Assembly (NCBI GenBank): GCA_009780915.1
Contig: WQZD01000015.1
Location: forward strand, 1-64,000
Direction: 5' to 3'
Length of the DNA stretch: 64,000 nt
Source of the DNA: Propionibacteriaceae bacterium
Lineage (GTDB): Bacteria; Actinomycetota; Actinomycetes; Propionibacteriales; Propionibacteriaceae
Shown: positions 29,236 through 44,844 of the stretch, piece by piece
How positions within the stretch are numbered: position 1 is the first letter of the stretch
Layout of the letters: every line of letters begins with the position of its first letter
Program-made: the position numbers and the translations under genes
Notes under the pieces: generated by a model
Told to the model about the DNA's origin: nothing
Seen by the model: the letters and a program-made list of their open reading frames with translations, nothing else
The model's database searches: none

Positions 29236-30360
29236 CTACGCCAGGGAGACCATGAGGGCTTCGAACGCCAATTGCGGGGTGACGTTGCTGGCCAACGCGA
29301 GACGGCACTCCTGGATCGCGTCCAGGCGGCGCAGGGTCGACTCTGGGGTGGAGGACGCGGCCAGCACCTCGATGGGCGCCACGAAGTCGGCGTTGATCAG
29401 GTCGGATCCCGCGTCGGTCTGGCAGACCAGGACGTCGCGGTAGTACGCCGTCAACTCCACCAGGATGAGATCCAAGCGGTCACGCACGAACCTCTTCGCC
29501 CTCATCGCCTGTTGTTCTTCGAGCTCCTTCATCATCCCCGTGGCGCCGCGACGGGCCCGGCCGCCGTCCATCCCCAAGACGATGGCCAGTTTCTTCCTCT
29601 CCTCCTCGTCGAGGCGCGCGGTCGCCGCCGACGCCTCGTCCTGAGCCGTGGTCACCGCCCAGGACGCCGCCTCCAGGCAACCGCCCAGACTGCCCACCTT
29701 GGAGGGGATCGCGAGGACCTCCTCCCGGTGTCGCGCGACCTCCGGGTCGGTCGCCATCGCGCGAGCGCGGCCGATGTGGCCTTGGGACACCCTCGCGGCG
29801 AAACTCGCCTGGTCCCGGGGCACCCCTTCAGACTCCAGCAGGGTCGTCACGGCGGTGGCGCTGGGAGTCACCAGGGCGACTTGGCGGCAGCGGGAGCGCA
29901 CAGTGGGCACGATGTCGTCGACGGTGGGAGCGCACAACAACCACACCGTCTTCTCTGGTGGCTCCTCGATCCCCTTGAGGAGGGCGTTGAAACCGCTCTC
30001 GGTCACACGGTCGGCATCCTCGACGATGATCGTCTGCCACCGTCCCAAGGTCGGCGTCATCGCCGAGTGCATGATGAGCTGGCGCACCTCTCTCACGCCG
30101 ATACTAAGGAGTTCCGTACGGACGAGCGTCACGTCCGGGTGAGTGCCGGCCAACGCCGTGGAGCATGAGTGGCAGACCCCGCACCCTCCCTGCGGGCATT
30201 GCAGCGCGGCGGCGAAGGCACGCGCCGCCACCGACCTGCCCGACCCCGCCGGGCCTGTGAACAGCCACGCGTGCGTCATGGCATGGGACGCGCCGTCGAC
30301 GGCCCGCCTCAGCGTCGCCACAGCGTTCGGCTGCCCCACCAGGGAATCCCACACGCTCAT
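29236..30360 (-). CDS. holB: DNA polymerase III delta' subunit
   Basis: A 374-residue AAA+ clamp-loader subunit. FTGPAGSGRSVAARAFAAAL near residue 34 is the P-loop region with Arg in place of the catalytic Lys, as expected for a non-hydrolysing delta'. The zinc module CPQGGCGVCHSC follows, and WQTIIVEDADRVTESGFNAL with LLKGIEEPPEKTVWLL is the Walker B and SRC-preceding region. The SRC motif is in TVRSRCRQVAL. It works with DnaX and HolA to load the sliding clamp. It is divergent from typA. Confidence 0.93.
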   Translation of the reverse strand: MSVWDSLVGQPNAVATLRRAVDGASHAMTHAWLFTGPAGSGRSVAARAFAAALQCPQGGCGVCHSCSTALAGTHPDVTLVRTELLSIGVREVRQLIMHSAMTPTLGRWQTIIVEDADRVTESGFNALLKGIEEPPEKTVWLLCAPTVDDIVPTVRSRCRQVALVTPSATAVTTLLESEGVPRDQASFAARVSQGHIGRARAMATDPEVARHREEVLAIPSKVGSLGGCLEAASWAVTTAQDEASAATARLDEEERKKLAIVLGMDGGRARRGATGMMKELEEQQAMRAKRFVRDRLDLILVELTAYYRDVLVCQTDAGSDLINADFVAPIEVLAASSTPESTLRRLDAIQECRLALASNVTPQLAFEALMVSLA

Positions 30361-30535
30361 CGGTCCATCCTCATCCGCCGTTCTCGTACACGCACTAGTG
30401 TGTCACATATCCCCCAGCCAGAGGCGGGCCCAGGGCCGCTCACGGCGAGTCGGGACGAGCCCGATGAATCTGTTATTCCCTTGAGACGGCCGGAGCGGGT
30501 AAACTCGTGGGGCCATTAGAAGTGAAAGCGAGCCC

Positions 30536-32390
<1,855 letters not shown>

Positions 32391-32398
<8 letters not shown>

Positions 32399-33329
32399 TA
32401 GCGGTTCCGCCGGGGACCGTTCGTCCCCGGACTCGAACCCGATGGCCGCCCGTCTCGGGCGGCGTGTGGCGCCGTGGTCGCTGATGGTCTTGGCGATCCT
32501 GTGGGGATCGACCTTCTTCTCCATCAAACGCATGGTCGACCATATCCCCGTGACGGATTTCCTGGCCGTGCGTTTCTTCATCTCCACCGTCGTCCTGGCG
32601 GTGGTCTTCCATCGCTCGTTCCGCATGAGCCGACGCACCTGGATCCATGGGACGATCCTCGGTGTGCTGTGGGCCGTCGCCCAGTTGTTGCAGACCGCCG
32701 GTCTGGCGCACACCTCCGCCTCCATCTCCGGCTTCGTCACGGGGTTGTACGTGGTGTTCACCCCGGTTCTCGGGTTGGTGGTCTTGCGGTTGAGAGTCAC
32801 CCGGTGGGTGTGGGTCGCGGTGGGCCTGGCCACGGTCGGACTGGCCGCCCTGACCATCCGTCCCCAAGCCGGGATCATCGGGTACGGCGAGTTGCTCACC
32901 ATCGCCTGCGCGGTGGTGTACGCCCTGCACATCACCATGCTCGGCCACTGGTCGACCCCCCGCGAGGCGGCGGGGCTGACCCTCTCGCAGTCCCTGTCGA
33001 TGACGGTCGTCTTCATCATCTTCGCTGTGCCGGGTGGTGTCCAGCTACCGTCCACCACCGTCGACTGGGCGTGGATGATCTACCTCGCCGTGATGTGCGG
33101 CGCCGTCGCGCTCCTCGTCCAAACCTGGGCCCAGGGACACCTGGACGCCAGCAAAGCCGCCGTCATCATGTGCTCGGAACCCCTCTGGGCCACCTTCTTC
33201 GCCATCCTCTTCGGCGGCGAGCACCCCAGTTGGCTGTTCGCCCTCGGCGCCTGCGCCATCCTGGGCGCGATGTACTTGGTGATCAGGACACCCGGAGCGA
33301 GGCGAGTAGATCCGTCACCATCCACCTGA
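32391..33329 (+). CDS. EamA/DMT-family transporter
   Basis: A 312-residue protein with about ten helices in two EamA repeats (PWSLMVLAILWGSTFFSIKR at the start of the first; AVVYALHITMLGHWS in the second). The DMT family exports metabolites or drugs; the substrate is unknown. I choose ATG 32391, inside the typA 3' end and in another frame, so the genes overlap by 8 nt; a start at 32442 is possible. Confidence 0.85.
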
Positions 33330-33334
33330 CATCA

Positions 33335-33365
33335 GCCCTGAGAGGACACCACCAGGGCTCAGGGC
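33335..33365. terminator. Bidirectional hairpin between convergent genes
   Basis: GCCCTGAG (33335-33342) pairs with CTCAGGGC (33358-33365), between the EamA gene and the convergent DUF2130 gene. Weak or no U-tracts. Confidence 0.5.
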
Positions 33366-33382
33366 AATGATGCCTGCTCCAC

Positions 33383-34798
33383 TCACTCTCCTTCGGTCTC
33401 CCCACCCACTCCGGCGGCCAACTCCATGAACTTCGTGGCCATGGTGGGGTTGCCTTTGGTGAGTTTCTTGATCGTGACGTCTTGGGCCTTGTCGTTGGCC
33501 AGGCGGAGATTGCGGTCGGCGCCGATGAGGGCGTCTCTGGTCTTCTGGAGGTGGTCGATGGACTTGTCGATCTCGTCGATGGCGGTCTTGAAACGGCGTG
33601 ACGCCAGGTCGTAGTTGCGGCCGAAGGCCGTCTTGAAGGTGTCGAGCTCTTCCTCGAACTTCGTGATGTCGATGTTCTGGGCCTTCACCAGAGCCAGCTC
33701 GGTCTTGTAGGCCAGCGCGTTCATGGCGGCGTTGCGCAGCACGGTGATCATCTGGATGAAGAACTGCGGGCGGATGACGTACATCTTCGGGTAGCGATGG
33801 GACACGTCGACGATCCCGATGTTGTACAACTCGGAGTCGGGCTCCAGGAGAGAGACCAGGACCGCGTACTCGCACCCCTTCTCGTGTCGATCCTTGTCCA
33901 GCTTGGCGAGGAAATCCTCGTTCTTGTGCTTGACGGCGGTGGCGTCCATCTCGTTCTTCATCTCGAACATGATCGACACGATCTCCACTCCCGCGTCGTC
34001 CGCGTCACGGAAGACGTAGTCCCCCTTGCTCCCGCTGCTGGCGTCGTTGTCCTTCTCGAAGTACGCGCGTGGGAACGCCGTGGCCCGGATCCGGTTGAAC
34101 TCGATCTCGCAGTGTTGCTCCAACGATTCGCCGACCATCTTGGTCGACATCCGCGTCTTCATGTCGCGCAGCCGCTCGATGGCGTCGTCGCGATCCTTGA
34201 TCTGCACCTCGTACTTGTCGCTCAGCGCCTTCTCGGCCAACTGCTTTTCCAACCCCAGCCGTTCGAGGGCGCCGCGCAGGTCGTCGCGCTCCTTTTCCAC
34301 GGCGCCGACGGACTCCATGACCGCGAGCCTGGAGGCCGCCTCGGCCGCGTCGAGCTTGGATCTCAGCTGGAGGATCTCGGCGGCGCTGGCAGCGGCCTGC
34401 TTCTGCAACTCGGACGCTAGTCTCGCCTCGGCGAGTTCCTCGACGCCCTGTCTCTCCTGCTTCACCTGCGCGAGCTGGGCGACCAGACCGGCACGCTCCT
34501 CCTGGGTCGCGCTGACCGCCTGGGCCACCGCCATCTGTTGGGCCACCTCGCTGGCGTCGAGCCTGGCCTGCAGCCCTTGGATCTCGGCGTCCTTCTTGGC
34601 CGCCTCCTTCTCGAAGCCCTGGACCGCCTTCGCCTCCACGAGCTTGATCTCGGCTTTCTTGGCCTGCTCCGCCAGGTCGAGACGTTCATGGACCGTCCGC
34701 TCGAACTCGTCGTCACGGACCTGCCGGACGATGTCGGCGTACCCGGCCTCGTCGATGGTGAACGCCTTGCCGCAGTTCGGACATGTGATCTCGCGCAT
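33383..34798 (-). CDS. DUF2130 coiled-coil protein
   Basis: A 471-residue protein. The N-terminal [20 protein letters not shown] carries a two-Cys knuckle, then ~200 residues of Glu/Lys/Ala-rich coiled coil, then the DUF2130 domain ([60 protein letters not shown]). That domain has the acidic and Lys pattern of PD-(D/E)xK-like folds, so a nuclease-like activity is conceivable; this is inference. ATG 34798 has AGAGGA upstream; a GTG at 34816 is the alternative. Confidence 0.82.
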   Translation of the reverse strand: MREITCPNCGKAFTIDEAGYADIVRQVRDDEFERTVHERLDLAEQAKKAEIKLVEAKAVQGFEKEAAKKDAEIQGLQARLDASEVAQQMAVAQAVSATQEERAGLVAQLAQVKQERQGVEELAEARLASELQKQAAASAAEILQLRSKLDAAEAASRLAVMESVGAVEKERDDLRGALERLGLEKQLAEKALSDKYEVQIKDRDDAIERLRDMKTRMSTKMVGESLEQHCEIEFNRIRATAFPRAYFEKDNDASSGSKGDYVFRDADDAGVEIVSIMFEMKNEMDATAVKHKNEDFLAKLDKDRHEKGCEYAVLVSLLEPDSELYNIGIVDVSHRYPKMYVIRPQFFIQMITVLRNAAMNALAYKTELALVKAQNIDITKFEEELDTFKTAFGRNYDLASRRFKTAIDEIDKSIDHLQKTRDALIGADRNLRLANDKAQDVTIKKLTKGNPTMATKFMELAAGVGGETEGE

Positions 34799-34870
34799 CT
34801 CGTGGAGTCCTCTCACTCGTCGTCGGCGACCCCTTCCCTTGGGGTCGCCGTCCTGTCCTGGCGGCGCCGG

Positions 34871-37501
34871 TCACGCCGTCATGGATAGCTTAGCCGCCCC
34901 CTCCGACACGCCGGGTGTAGCCGCCTGCCCGGGCGCCGCCAGCCCGGTCGCCATCGCCAGTCCAGGCCCCGCCGACGGCATGGGCGCCATCGGGTCGACC
35001 GCGAGATCCTTGTCGAAGTGACGGGCCGTGTAGCTGTACAGGGCCGAGATGCCGAAGCACACGGCCGCGCCGCCCAGGAAGGCGACGACGCGCGTGACGG
35101 GAGTGACCGATCCGAGGTCGATGGTCACCAACTTGAGCACGCAGACGATGACCTGGACCAAGCCGTACAGCCTCAGGGCCTTCACACGCGACCACAGCCC
35201 GAGCCCGACGACGACCAGCGCCACCACCATGCAGGCCAGGGAGAAGGGGTATCCCCACGACCACATCGAGGAGTGGTCGACGAACCAGTCGTACGGGGAC
35301 AGCAGGCCGACCACCCCGATGGTCATGCCGACGCCGCTGAGGACCTCCAGCGCCGTGGCGGGACGCGGCTGGCCGGTGCGCAGCGCCGCAGACGTCGCCT
35401 GCGCGGCCAGACGGACGCGGTCGGCGAGGACCACGAGAAGGATCACCGTGCCCACGACGTCCAGGACGAGGGTCACGGTCAGCGGCCACAGGGGTCCCGG
35501 GTACGGCGTCCTCGCGTTCCAGTACACGTCCCACCCGACTGTGTACAAGGACCCTGCCCCTATGAGAAGGGTCACCAGTTCCGCCACGCGGAAGACGGTC
35601 GTCGCCGCCCCAGGGTTGACCAGATGGACGACGGCCAGCGCCGCTGCGGTGGTCACGACCAGCAACCCCAGCGAGTAGGTCAGGTTGGCGGTGGCGACGA
35701 TGGCGATCAGGGACACCTCGGCGAAGCCGAAGGCGGCCACGAGCATGTGCGTGTCGTACCGAGCACGCAGTGTTGGCGTGACCAGGCGCCACTGGAGATA
35801 GGCCGCCACGATCAGGACGCCCAAGTACCCCAAGGAAGCCCACACCGTCCAACTGCCCGTCATGGACGCATAGCCGTCAGGGGCGGCCAGCATGAGGACC
35901 GCGTCGAACAGGAGGAGGGCTCGGCTGATCCACGCGCTCACCATCGACCTGGTCACGAGGGCGAGCACGAGGTACGCCAGCCCCACGGTGATCAGCCAGG
36001 AGCACAGGGGGGTCGCGTGGGAGGACCGTCCGCTCTGCACCAGGAAATTGGCCATCAGGAGTGCCATGGACGATGCCCCCAGCGTGATCATCGTGACGTG
36101 CTCCAGGGCAGGTTTCAGACCCAGCCGCGACGCCCCGAGCGTCACGAGGAGGGCGGGGAGGAACGTCCATACGACGCTGACGGCCAGCGACAGCCCGACG
36201 GTACGGGGATCCCGCCAGACGTACAGGGACGACAGGCCCAGCGAATCGGCGACCAGCTTGGAGATCAGGACGGTGACCGACAAGACGACCACGACGACCC
36301 ACATACCCGTGTTGACCATACCGAGCAGGCCCATGGCCGTCGGATCCTTGACCCTCGCGCAGGAGACGAAGAGGAGGTACGCGATGGCGCTGGCGCCGAC
36401 GAACTGGACGAGGAAGGCGGCGACGATGATCGCGGGAGGCAGCCCGGAGTCGAAGCCGGGGCCCGTGCCCATGAAACGGCTCCACATGACGGCCAAGGAG
36501 ACGATGACCATGATCTGGGAGGCGAACAGGCCGAACCTGTACATCGAGCGCACCCACACCATGTTGCCCACGATCACCGTGGCCGTGGCGACGAACTGGT
36601 AGACCAGCAGGAGGATGAGCTTGTCGTCGGACATCCCTCCCAGCAATCCGGCCGCGATGGACGCGACCATGCCGGCGTGGGCGAGACTGGCGATCAGCAG
36701 GGACCCCACGTGCTTGGCCAGCCACATGCTCACGAGGATCCACACGGCCAGCAGGGCGAAGGCGGCGATGTCGTTGAGCAGGTGGAAGTACAGATGCGTG
36801 ACCAGGATCGAGATGAAGATCCCGCCCAGCCCGGTCCCGATCAGGGCGCGGGTCAGCACGGTCGAGTGGCGACGCCCGAGGAGGTAGCCGAGCCCGCCCA
36901 CCCCGATGCTGATCAGGAACATGAGCACTATCTTGATCGCGTCGGTCAGATGGGGGACCACGAGGATGCCGAGGAAGATCAGGCCGATCAGGCCCAGGCC
37001 GGCGGCGACGACGGGGAGGATGTTGCGGCCCAAGAAATTCTCGTTCATGACGAGAGAGGGACGTGGAGGCGCCGCCGGTCCCGTGGGCAGACCTGTCAGG
37101 GGGCGGTACGCCGTCCCCGGCGCGGGGGACGGGGGCCGTGTCGTGACAGGCCTGATCTGCTGGGCGGGGGCGGGACGGACGACCGGCACGGGGATCCTGG
37201 GCGCCGCTGGCACGGGCACCGGGGGTTGCTGGGGCGGGGTCGGCGTCATCGCGGGGTGCGCCTGCGGAGTGGGCTCCATCGCGGGGTGCGCCTGCGGAGT
37301 CGGGACCATCGAGGGACCCACCGGTGGAGTCGCCGCCGTCGGAGTGGCCGCCTGCTGGGTCCGTAGATACGTCCGTACGAGGTTCTGGAGGTCACGGACT
37401 TGCGCACGCAGCAGGGGAAGCTCCCTGACCATCGCGGCGACCATCACCACGCAGACGATCATCAAAATGAGGACGAAGACGACGAGCACTGTTTCCATCA
37501 T
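34871..37501 (-). CDS. DUF2339 giant membrane protein
   Basis: An 876-residue protein. One N-terminal helix, a short coiled coil (VRELPLLRAQVRDLQNLVRT), and a Pro-rich linker with repeated PTPQAHPAM precede the FLGRNILPVVAAGLGLIGLI motif that marks DUF2339. Some twenty further helices fill the rest. DUF2339 proteins are poorly characterised. The ATG overlaps the stop of the XRE-type regulator gene by 4 nt, so the two are translated from one message and probably act together. Confidence 0.82.
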   Translation of the reverse strand: MMETVLVVFVLILMIVCVVMVAAMVRELPLLRAQVRDLQNLVRTYLRTQQAATPTAATPPVGPSMVPTPQAHPAMEPTPQAHPAMTPTPPQQPPVPVPAAPRIPVPVVRPAPAQQIRPVTTRPPSPAPGTAYRPLTGLPTGPAAPPRPSLVMNENFLGRNILPVVAAGLGLIGLIFLGILVVPHLTDAIKIVLMFLISIGVGGLGYLLGRRHSTVLTRALIGTGLGGIFISILVTHLYFHLLNDIAAFALLAVWILVSMWLAKHVGSLLIASLAHAGMVASIAAGLLGGMSDDKLILLLVYQFVATATVIVGNMVWVRSMYRFGLFASQIMVIVSLAVMWSRFMGTGPGFDSGLPPAIIVAAFLVQFVGASAIAYLLFVSCARVKDPTAMGLLGMVNTGMWVVVVVLSVTVLISKLVADSLGLSSLYVWRDPRTVGLSLAVSVVWTFLPALLVTLGASRLGLKPALEHVTMITLGASSMALLMANFLVQSGRSSHATPLCSWLITVGLAYLVLALVTRSMVSAWISRALLLFDAVLMLAAPDGYASMTGSWTVWASLGYLGVLIVAAYLQWRLVTPTLRARYDTHMLVAAFGFAEVSLIAIVATANLTYSLGLLVVTTAAALAVVHLVNPGAATTVFRVAELVTLLIGAGSLYTVGWDVYWNARTPYPGPLWPLTVTLVLDVVGTVILLVVLADRVRLAAQATSAALRTGQPRPATALEVLSGVGMTIGVVGLLSPYDWFVDHSSMWSWGYPFSLACMVVALVVVGLGLWSRVKALRLYGLVQVIVCVLKLVTIDLGSVTPVTRVVAFLGGAAVCFGISALYSYTARHFDKDLAVDPMAPMPSAGPGLAMATGLAAPGQAATPGVSEGAAKLSMTA

Positions 37502-37956
37502 GACTCCTGTGTCTGACTGTTGAACTGGGCGAGGAGATCGTCGATGTCGAAGGACGCGGCGATCTTGGTACGGTCTTGGGCGAGGAGGCGGTAGTGCTGC
37601 GAGATCACATTCTGTTCGATCACGAACCGGCCGTTATCGGCGACGACCTCCCACCACGGGTTGCCCCCAGGCGGCACGGGGGCTGAAGGCCGATCCGTGT
37701 GCGCCATGACGGGGATCATCGCCGCTGGAGGCCCCCCGAAGGTCGACGAGATCACCTCCGACGCAGGGAAGACCGAGCACAGGGCCACCGCGCCCGTCCA
37801 TCCCAAGGTGCGTCGGCCCTTCTCGATGTCCACCAAGGTCTTCTTGGATATCCCCAAGGCGTACGCCATCTCCTCCTGGGTCAGGTCGGCTTCCGCGCGG
37901 ACCAGGCGCAGCTTCGCATCGCACCCCGCGATGAACTGACTGCGTGAATCCGACAT
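37498..37956 (-). CDS. XRE-family transcriptional regulator
   Basis: A 152-residue protein. The HTH is at residues ~15-65 (LRLVRAEADLTQEEMAYALG, then ISKKTLVDIEKGRRTLGW). The C-terminal part has no family I recognise. ATG 37956 has GGAAAGGA upstream; the longer frame to 38007 would run through the operator-like palindrome. It lies just upstream of the DUF2339 gene with a 4-nt overlap and probably controls this operon. Confidence 0.82.
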   Translation of the reverse strand: MSDSRSQFIAGCDAKLRLVRAEADLTQEEMAYALGISKKTLVDIEKGRRTLGWTGAVALCSVFPASEVISSTFGGPPAAMIPVMAHTDRPSAPVPPGGNPWWEVVADNGRFVIEQNVISQHYRLLAQDRTKIAASFDIDDLLAQFNSQTQES

Positions 37957-37974
37957 GGCTGTCCTTTCCAGATA

Positions 37975-37988
37975 GTGTAAATTTACAC
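37975..37988 (-). promoter_or_regulatory. Perfect 14-bp palindrome upstream of the XRE gene
   Basis: GTGTAAATTTACAC lies 18 bp before the XRE start codon. Its perfect symmetry, A/T-rich core and position suggest an operator bound by the regulator itself. It would also overlap the promoter or leader. Confidence 0.6.
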
Positions 37989-38049
37989 CTTCTGGACGAA
38001 ATTCCACTCCAGCTCACAATGTGGACATCAGGGTCCCTCACCGTCGGCC

Positions 38050-38631
38050 TCAGTGACGATAGACATCCATCACAGAGAAATTGGAGTACGCGCGCGACGG
38101 CGTCGGCCCCCGCTGCCCCTGATAATGCGATCCCGCCTGGTTGGACCCGTACGGGTGGGCCACCGGGCTCGACATCTCGAAGAAGCACAACTGACCGATC
38201 CTCATACCCGGCCACAGGGTGACGGGCAGGGTCGCGACGTTGGACAGCTCCAACGTGATGTGACCGGAGAATCCCGGGTCGATGAACCCGGCGGTGGCAT
38301 GGGTCAACAGGCCCAAGCGGCCCAGGGAGGATTTCCCTTCCACCCGTGCCGCGATGGTCTCCCCCACGTCGACGACCTCGTACGTCGAACCCAGGACGAA
38401 GGCGCCCGGGTGCAGCATGAACGGCTCCCCGGCGGGGACCTCGACCATGTGGGTCAGCTCCGCCTGCTCCTCACTCGGATCGATGCAGGGGTACTTGTGA
38501 TTGTCGAAGACGCGGAAGAAGCGGTCCAGGCGCACGTCGACGCTGGCCGGTTGGACCATCGTGGGATCCCACGGATCGAGGCGCACGGAACCGTCCTCGA
38601 CGGCTCGTAGAATGTCGCGGTCTGACAGCAC
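38050..38631 (-). CDS. dcd: dCTP deaminase (probably dUMP-forming)
   Basis: A 193-residue trimeric enzyme feeding dTTP synthesis. [36 protein letters not shown] and [20 protein letters not shown] are Dcd hallmarks; the Glu in the HITLELSN segment is catalytic in the family. Actinobacterial members are often bifunctional dCTP deaminase/dUTPases, which I infer here but cannot prove. Start: GTG 38631 gives the family N-terminus and has AGGGGGA 6 nt upstream; another GTG (38637) overlaps the oxidoreductase stop. Confidence 0.94.
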   Translation of the reverse strand: MLSDRDILRAVEDGSVRLDPWDPTMVQPASVDVRLDRFFRVFDNHKYPCIDPSEEQAELTHMVEVPAGEPFMLHPGAFVLGSTYEVVDVGETIAARVEGKSSLGRLGLLTHATAGFIDPGFSGHITLELSNVATLPVTLWPGMRIGQLCFFEMSSPVAHPYGSNQAGSHYQGQRGPTPSRAYSNFSVMDVYRH

Positions 38632-38633
38632 GG

Positions 38634-39656
38634 TCACTCCCCCTGCTCGCACGGGTAGACCACGCCGAGTTGCCGGCGCACCTCGTCCATGGTGGCCAAG
38701 ACGTCGAGGGTGGCCGTCCACGGCATGACCCAGGACTCGGTGACTCCGGCGTCCAGGCATCGCGCCACTTCGGCGGCCTGGTACTGGAACCCTCCCGGCA
38801 CCTTGGTGTACAGCGTGCGCGGCTCCCCGTCGACCGGGGTCAGGACGATGTCTTGGGGGGTGTAGAACCAGTCGGCGATCTCCAATCGCCCCTGTGTGCC
38901 CTGGATCTCCAGGGAACTGGCCCCCGCGTCGCCCATGTCGGCGTAGGCCATGGCGATCCTGTCCCCGTACCACAAGGAGATGGACTCGCGTTGGTCCACG
39001 CCAGTGCTCGTGAGCACGCCGGTGGCTTTGATCCGATCGGGGACCCCCCACAGCCAGTGGATGAGCGACAGGGGGTAGACCCCCAGATCCAACAGGGCGC
39101 CCCCGCCCAGGGCGGGGTTCATCATCCGCCACGCCGGGTCGAGGTCCAGGGACTGTGTGTGCACCCCCTGGATCGAGCTCACATCTCCCAGCTCCCCCGA
39201 CTCCACGATCTTGCGGATGGCGTCATAGTGCGGCAGGAAGCGGCTCCACATGGCTTCCATGACGAACAGGTGGCGGGAACGCGCCTCGGCGAAGACCTCG
39301 CGCGCCTGCGCCTGGTTGAGCGTGAACGCCTTCTCGACGAGGACGGGCTTGTCCGCCCTCAGCGCCAGCAAGGCGTGGTCGCGATGTTCGGAATGAGGGC
39401 TGGCGATGTACACCGCGTCGATCTGGTCGTCCTCGACGAGTTCCTCATAGGACCCGTACGCCCGTACCTCCCTGTCCGAGGTCACGTGCTCGTGGACGAA
39501 CGTGCGCGCCCGGTCGATGTCCCGCGAGCCGACGGCACGAATGCTGCTCCGGGTGTACAGGGGCACGTCACGGGCGAAGCGCCGGGCGATCCCTCCCGGA
39601 CCGAGGATCCCCCACCGAATCGGTGGCGCCTGCAGAGGATCGAACACAGCCATCAT
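38634..39656 (-). CDS. Gfo/Idh/MocA-family oxidoreductase
   Basis: A 340-residue NAD(P)-dependent dehydrogenase. The Rossmann [15 protein letters not shown] starts near residue 16, and the family motif [15 protein letters not shown] holds the conserved EK(P) lysine region with Ala replacing Pro. It resembles 1,5-anhydro-fructose, dihydrodiol or sugar dehydrogenases; the substrate is unknown. Its start overlaps the stop of the sugar-symporter gene by 4 nt, so import and oxidation of a sugar or glycoside is a likely pairing. Confidence 0.88.
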   Translation of the reverse strand: MMAVFDPLQAPPIRWGILGPGGIARRFARDVPLYTRSSIRAVGSRDIDRARTFVHEHVTSDREVRAYGSYEELVEDDQIDAVYIASPHSEHRDHALLALRADKPVLVEKAFTLNQAQAREVFAEARSRHLFVMEAMWSRFLPHYDAIRKIVESGELGDVSSIQGVHTQSLDLDPAWRMMNPALGGGALLDLGVYPLSLIHWLWGVPDRIKATGVLTSTGVDQRESISLWYGDRIAMAYADMGDAGASSLEIQGTQGRLEIADWFYTPQDIVLTPVDGEPRTLYTKVPGGFQYQAAEVARCLDAGVTESWVMPWTATLDVLATMDEVRRQLGVVYPCEQGE

Positions 39657-41104
39657 GTCTCCTTCGGGTGATCACCGGGCTGCGCACCCATCTCGGCGGC
39701 CACGGCTTCATCGGCTTCCTCGGTCAACTGGCCCCGTCCCCGCAGATCGGAGAGGATCTGAGCATGAAAGGTCTCGTCGATCGTGTACTTCCAACGGTAC
39801 AGCAGATATCCGATTAGTGTCAGAATGAGCGGCAGGACGAGCATGATCATCTTCATCTTGGTCAGACCGGCGTCGGTGACCAGGTCCACGTCGTCCCCGG
39901 CTTGTTTGATACCGGCCCAGATGATGGTCAGGGCCACGATCTCGGCGGACAACGCCGCCCCGACCTTGTTGATGAAGGGCTGGAGGGCGAAGGTGATGGC
40001 CGTGTTGCGCCGTCCGAGCTTCCAGTGGCCGTAGTCGATGGTGTCGGCGATGAACATCAGCATCAGGATGGTCACGAAGGTGTCCCCGACGAACAGGAGG
40101 AGGCCGGCGATCGCGATGACGATGAAGCGCGCCGGTGACGTCGAGTTCAGGGGGGCGAAATAGAAGACGACGTACCCCGCCACGATCAGACCTGTGGCCA
40201 GGGTGTACAGAGTCTTGCGGTTGAACCGTCGACGCAGGACCGGGAAGACGAGGTAGCCCCCCACGGACGCCACTCCGAGGATCAGCCCGAACGGGGTGTA
40301 CATGGACAGATCCTTGTAGGCGTACTGGAAGAAGTAGGTGCCGAAGGACGTGGTCGTGACGTACCCCGTCATGAACAGGATCATGGCGATGGCCACCCAC
40401 AACAACTGGTCGTTCTTCACGACGACGGAGAAGATGTCGCGTACCCGTACCCGCTCCTGCTCCACCACGAGGTCCGGCGCCTTGACGCCGATCAGGGTGA
40501 CGCTCTGTCCGGCGATCATGATGACGATGATGATCACGGTGTAGACCAACCACGCGTTCCGCGCGCCCACGAGGTTGGTGAACAGGCCTGTGACCGGGAT
40601 GATGGTCCCCACGACGGCGAACTGTCCGATGGTCGCGAAGATCTTGGCCAGCGAGCCGAACCGCTCCCTCTCCTTCTGGTCCAGCGACAGAGTCGGCATC
40701 AGCGACCAGTACGGGATGTCGTTCATGGTCCAGCTCAGGCTCCACGCCAGGTAGAGCAGGAAGAAGACGATCACGAACCCGGCGGCGCCCAGACTCATCG
40801 GCGTGAACAGCAGGATCGTGAACAGGCCCGACAGGATCATCCCGCCCAGGATCCAGGGCTTGTAGTGGCCCCACCGGCTGCGGGTGTTGTCCACCACCGA
40901 CCCCATCACGATGTCCATGACGACGTCGAACAACCTGGCCCCCAGAATGAGGCTGGACACGAGCGCGAACACCCCGGTGGAGGGCTTCACGATGTTGGAC
41001 AGGTAGTAGATGAAGTACATGCTGATCAGGGTGTACGTCATGTCGCGCCCGATGGTGCCCACTGCGAAGGTCCATTTATTGCGGCGGAGGTTGCTCGAAG
41101 TCAT
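39653..41104 (-). CDS. GPH-family sugar:cation symporter (MFS)
   Basis: A 483-residue protein with about 12 helices. TIGRDMTYTLISMYFIYYLS at the start, ILGARLFDVVMDIVMGSVVD, and the DNTRSRWGHYKPWIL loop are diagnostic of glycoside-pentoside-hexuronide symporters (MelB-type). It probably imports a disaccharide, glycoside or hexuronide with a cation. It overlaps the oxidoreductase gene by 4 nt. Confidence 0.9.
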   Translation of the reverse strand: MTSSNLRRNKWTFAVGTIGRDMTYTLISMYFIYYLSNIVKPSTGVFALVSSLILGARLFDVVMDIVMGSVVDNTRSRWGHYKPWILGGMILSGLFTILLFTPMSLGAAGFVIVFFLLYLAWSLSWTMNDIPYWSLMPTLSLDQKERERFGSLAKIFATIGQFAVVGTIIPVTGLFTNLVGARNAWLVYTVIIIVIMIAGQSVTLIGVKAPDLVVEQERVRVRDIFSVVVKNDQLLWVAIAMILFMTGYVTTTSFGTYFFQYAYKDLSMYTPFGLILGVASVGGYLVFPVLRRRFNRKTLYTLATGLIVAGYVVFYFAPLNSTSPARFIVIAIAGLLLFVGDTFVTILMLMFIADTIDYGHWKLGRRNTAITFALQPFINKVGAALSAEIVALTIIWAGIKQAGDDVDLVTDAGLTKMKMIMLVLPLILTLIGYLLYRWKYTIDETFHAQILSDLRGRGQLTEEADEAVAAEMGAQPGDHPKET

Positions 41105-41169
41105 GGTGGCTACTCTAGTGCAGCCGTCGAGACCAGGACCAAGGACGCGACGACACGAGATTCCCCCTG

Positions 41170-41209
41170 AAAAAGCAGTGGGCCCCGTACCTCAAGGTAC
41201 GGGGCCCAC
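41170..41209 (-). terminator. tuf intrinsic terminator
   Basis: A perfect 14-bp stem GTGGGCCCCGTACC/GGTACGGGGCCCAC (41178-41209) with a four-base loop is followed on the minus strand by TGCTTTTT. It starts 16 nt after the tuf stop and closes the str operon. Confidence 0.9.
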
Positions 41210-41225
41210 GTAGGAGATCAGATGA

Positions 41226-42419
<1,194 letters not shown>

Positions 42420-42535
42420 TTGGGCTCCTTCTTCGGATATTGCCACGCGTGTGCGGGGCTAACTGGGTTGCGTACACGAGGGTTCTCGTGCCCGTTTGTC
42501 TAGAGATGCCTTCCGGCGGGAAGACAGACCTCTCT

Positions 42536-42564
42536 AGTGTTTCCCACTTACGGTTTCTAGTCAA
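42536..42564 (-). promoter_or_regulatory. Possible tuf promoter
   Basis: On the minus strand TTGACT (42564-42559), a 17-bp spacer and AACACT (42541-42536) lie about 117 bp before the tuf start. A CTTCC/GGAAG hairpin sits in the predicted leader. An internal tuf promoter is common in bacteria. Confidence 0.4.
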
Positions 42565-42649
42565 ATGCGCCGAAGCGGGTTGACGCGGATCTCACCGTGT
42601 CAAAGCCGATGGACGGCTCCCGGACGTGACCGCCCGGGCGTCGTCAGAC

Positions 42650-44761
<2,112 letters not shown>

Positions 44762-44844
44762 GGTTTTTCCTCTACTGTTCTTCCCATGTGGTCATGTCAT
44801 GTCATCTTCACAAGTGTCTCTTGTGTTCAGTCGTCTTTCACACA

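Noticed and set aside
35018..37366. 782-residue plus-strand frame opposite the DUF2339 gene
   Set aside because: A shadow frame: His/Gln/Asp-rich with no hydrophobic core or motif.
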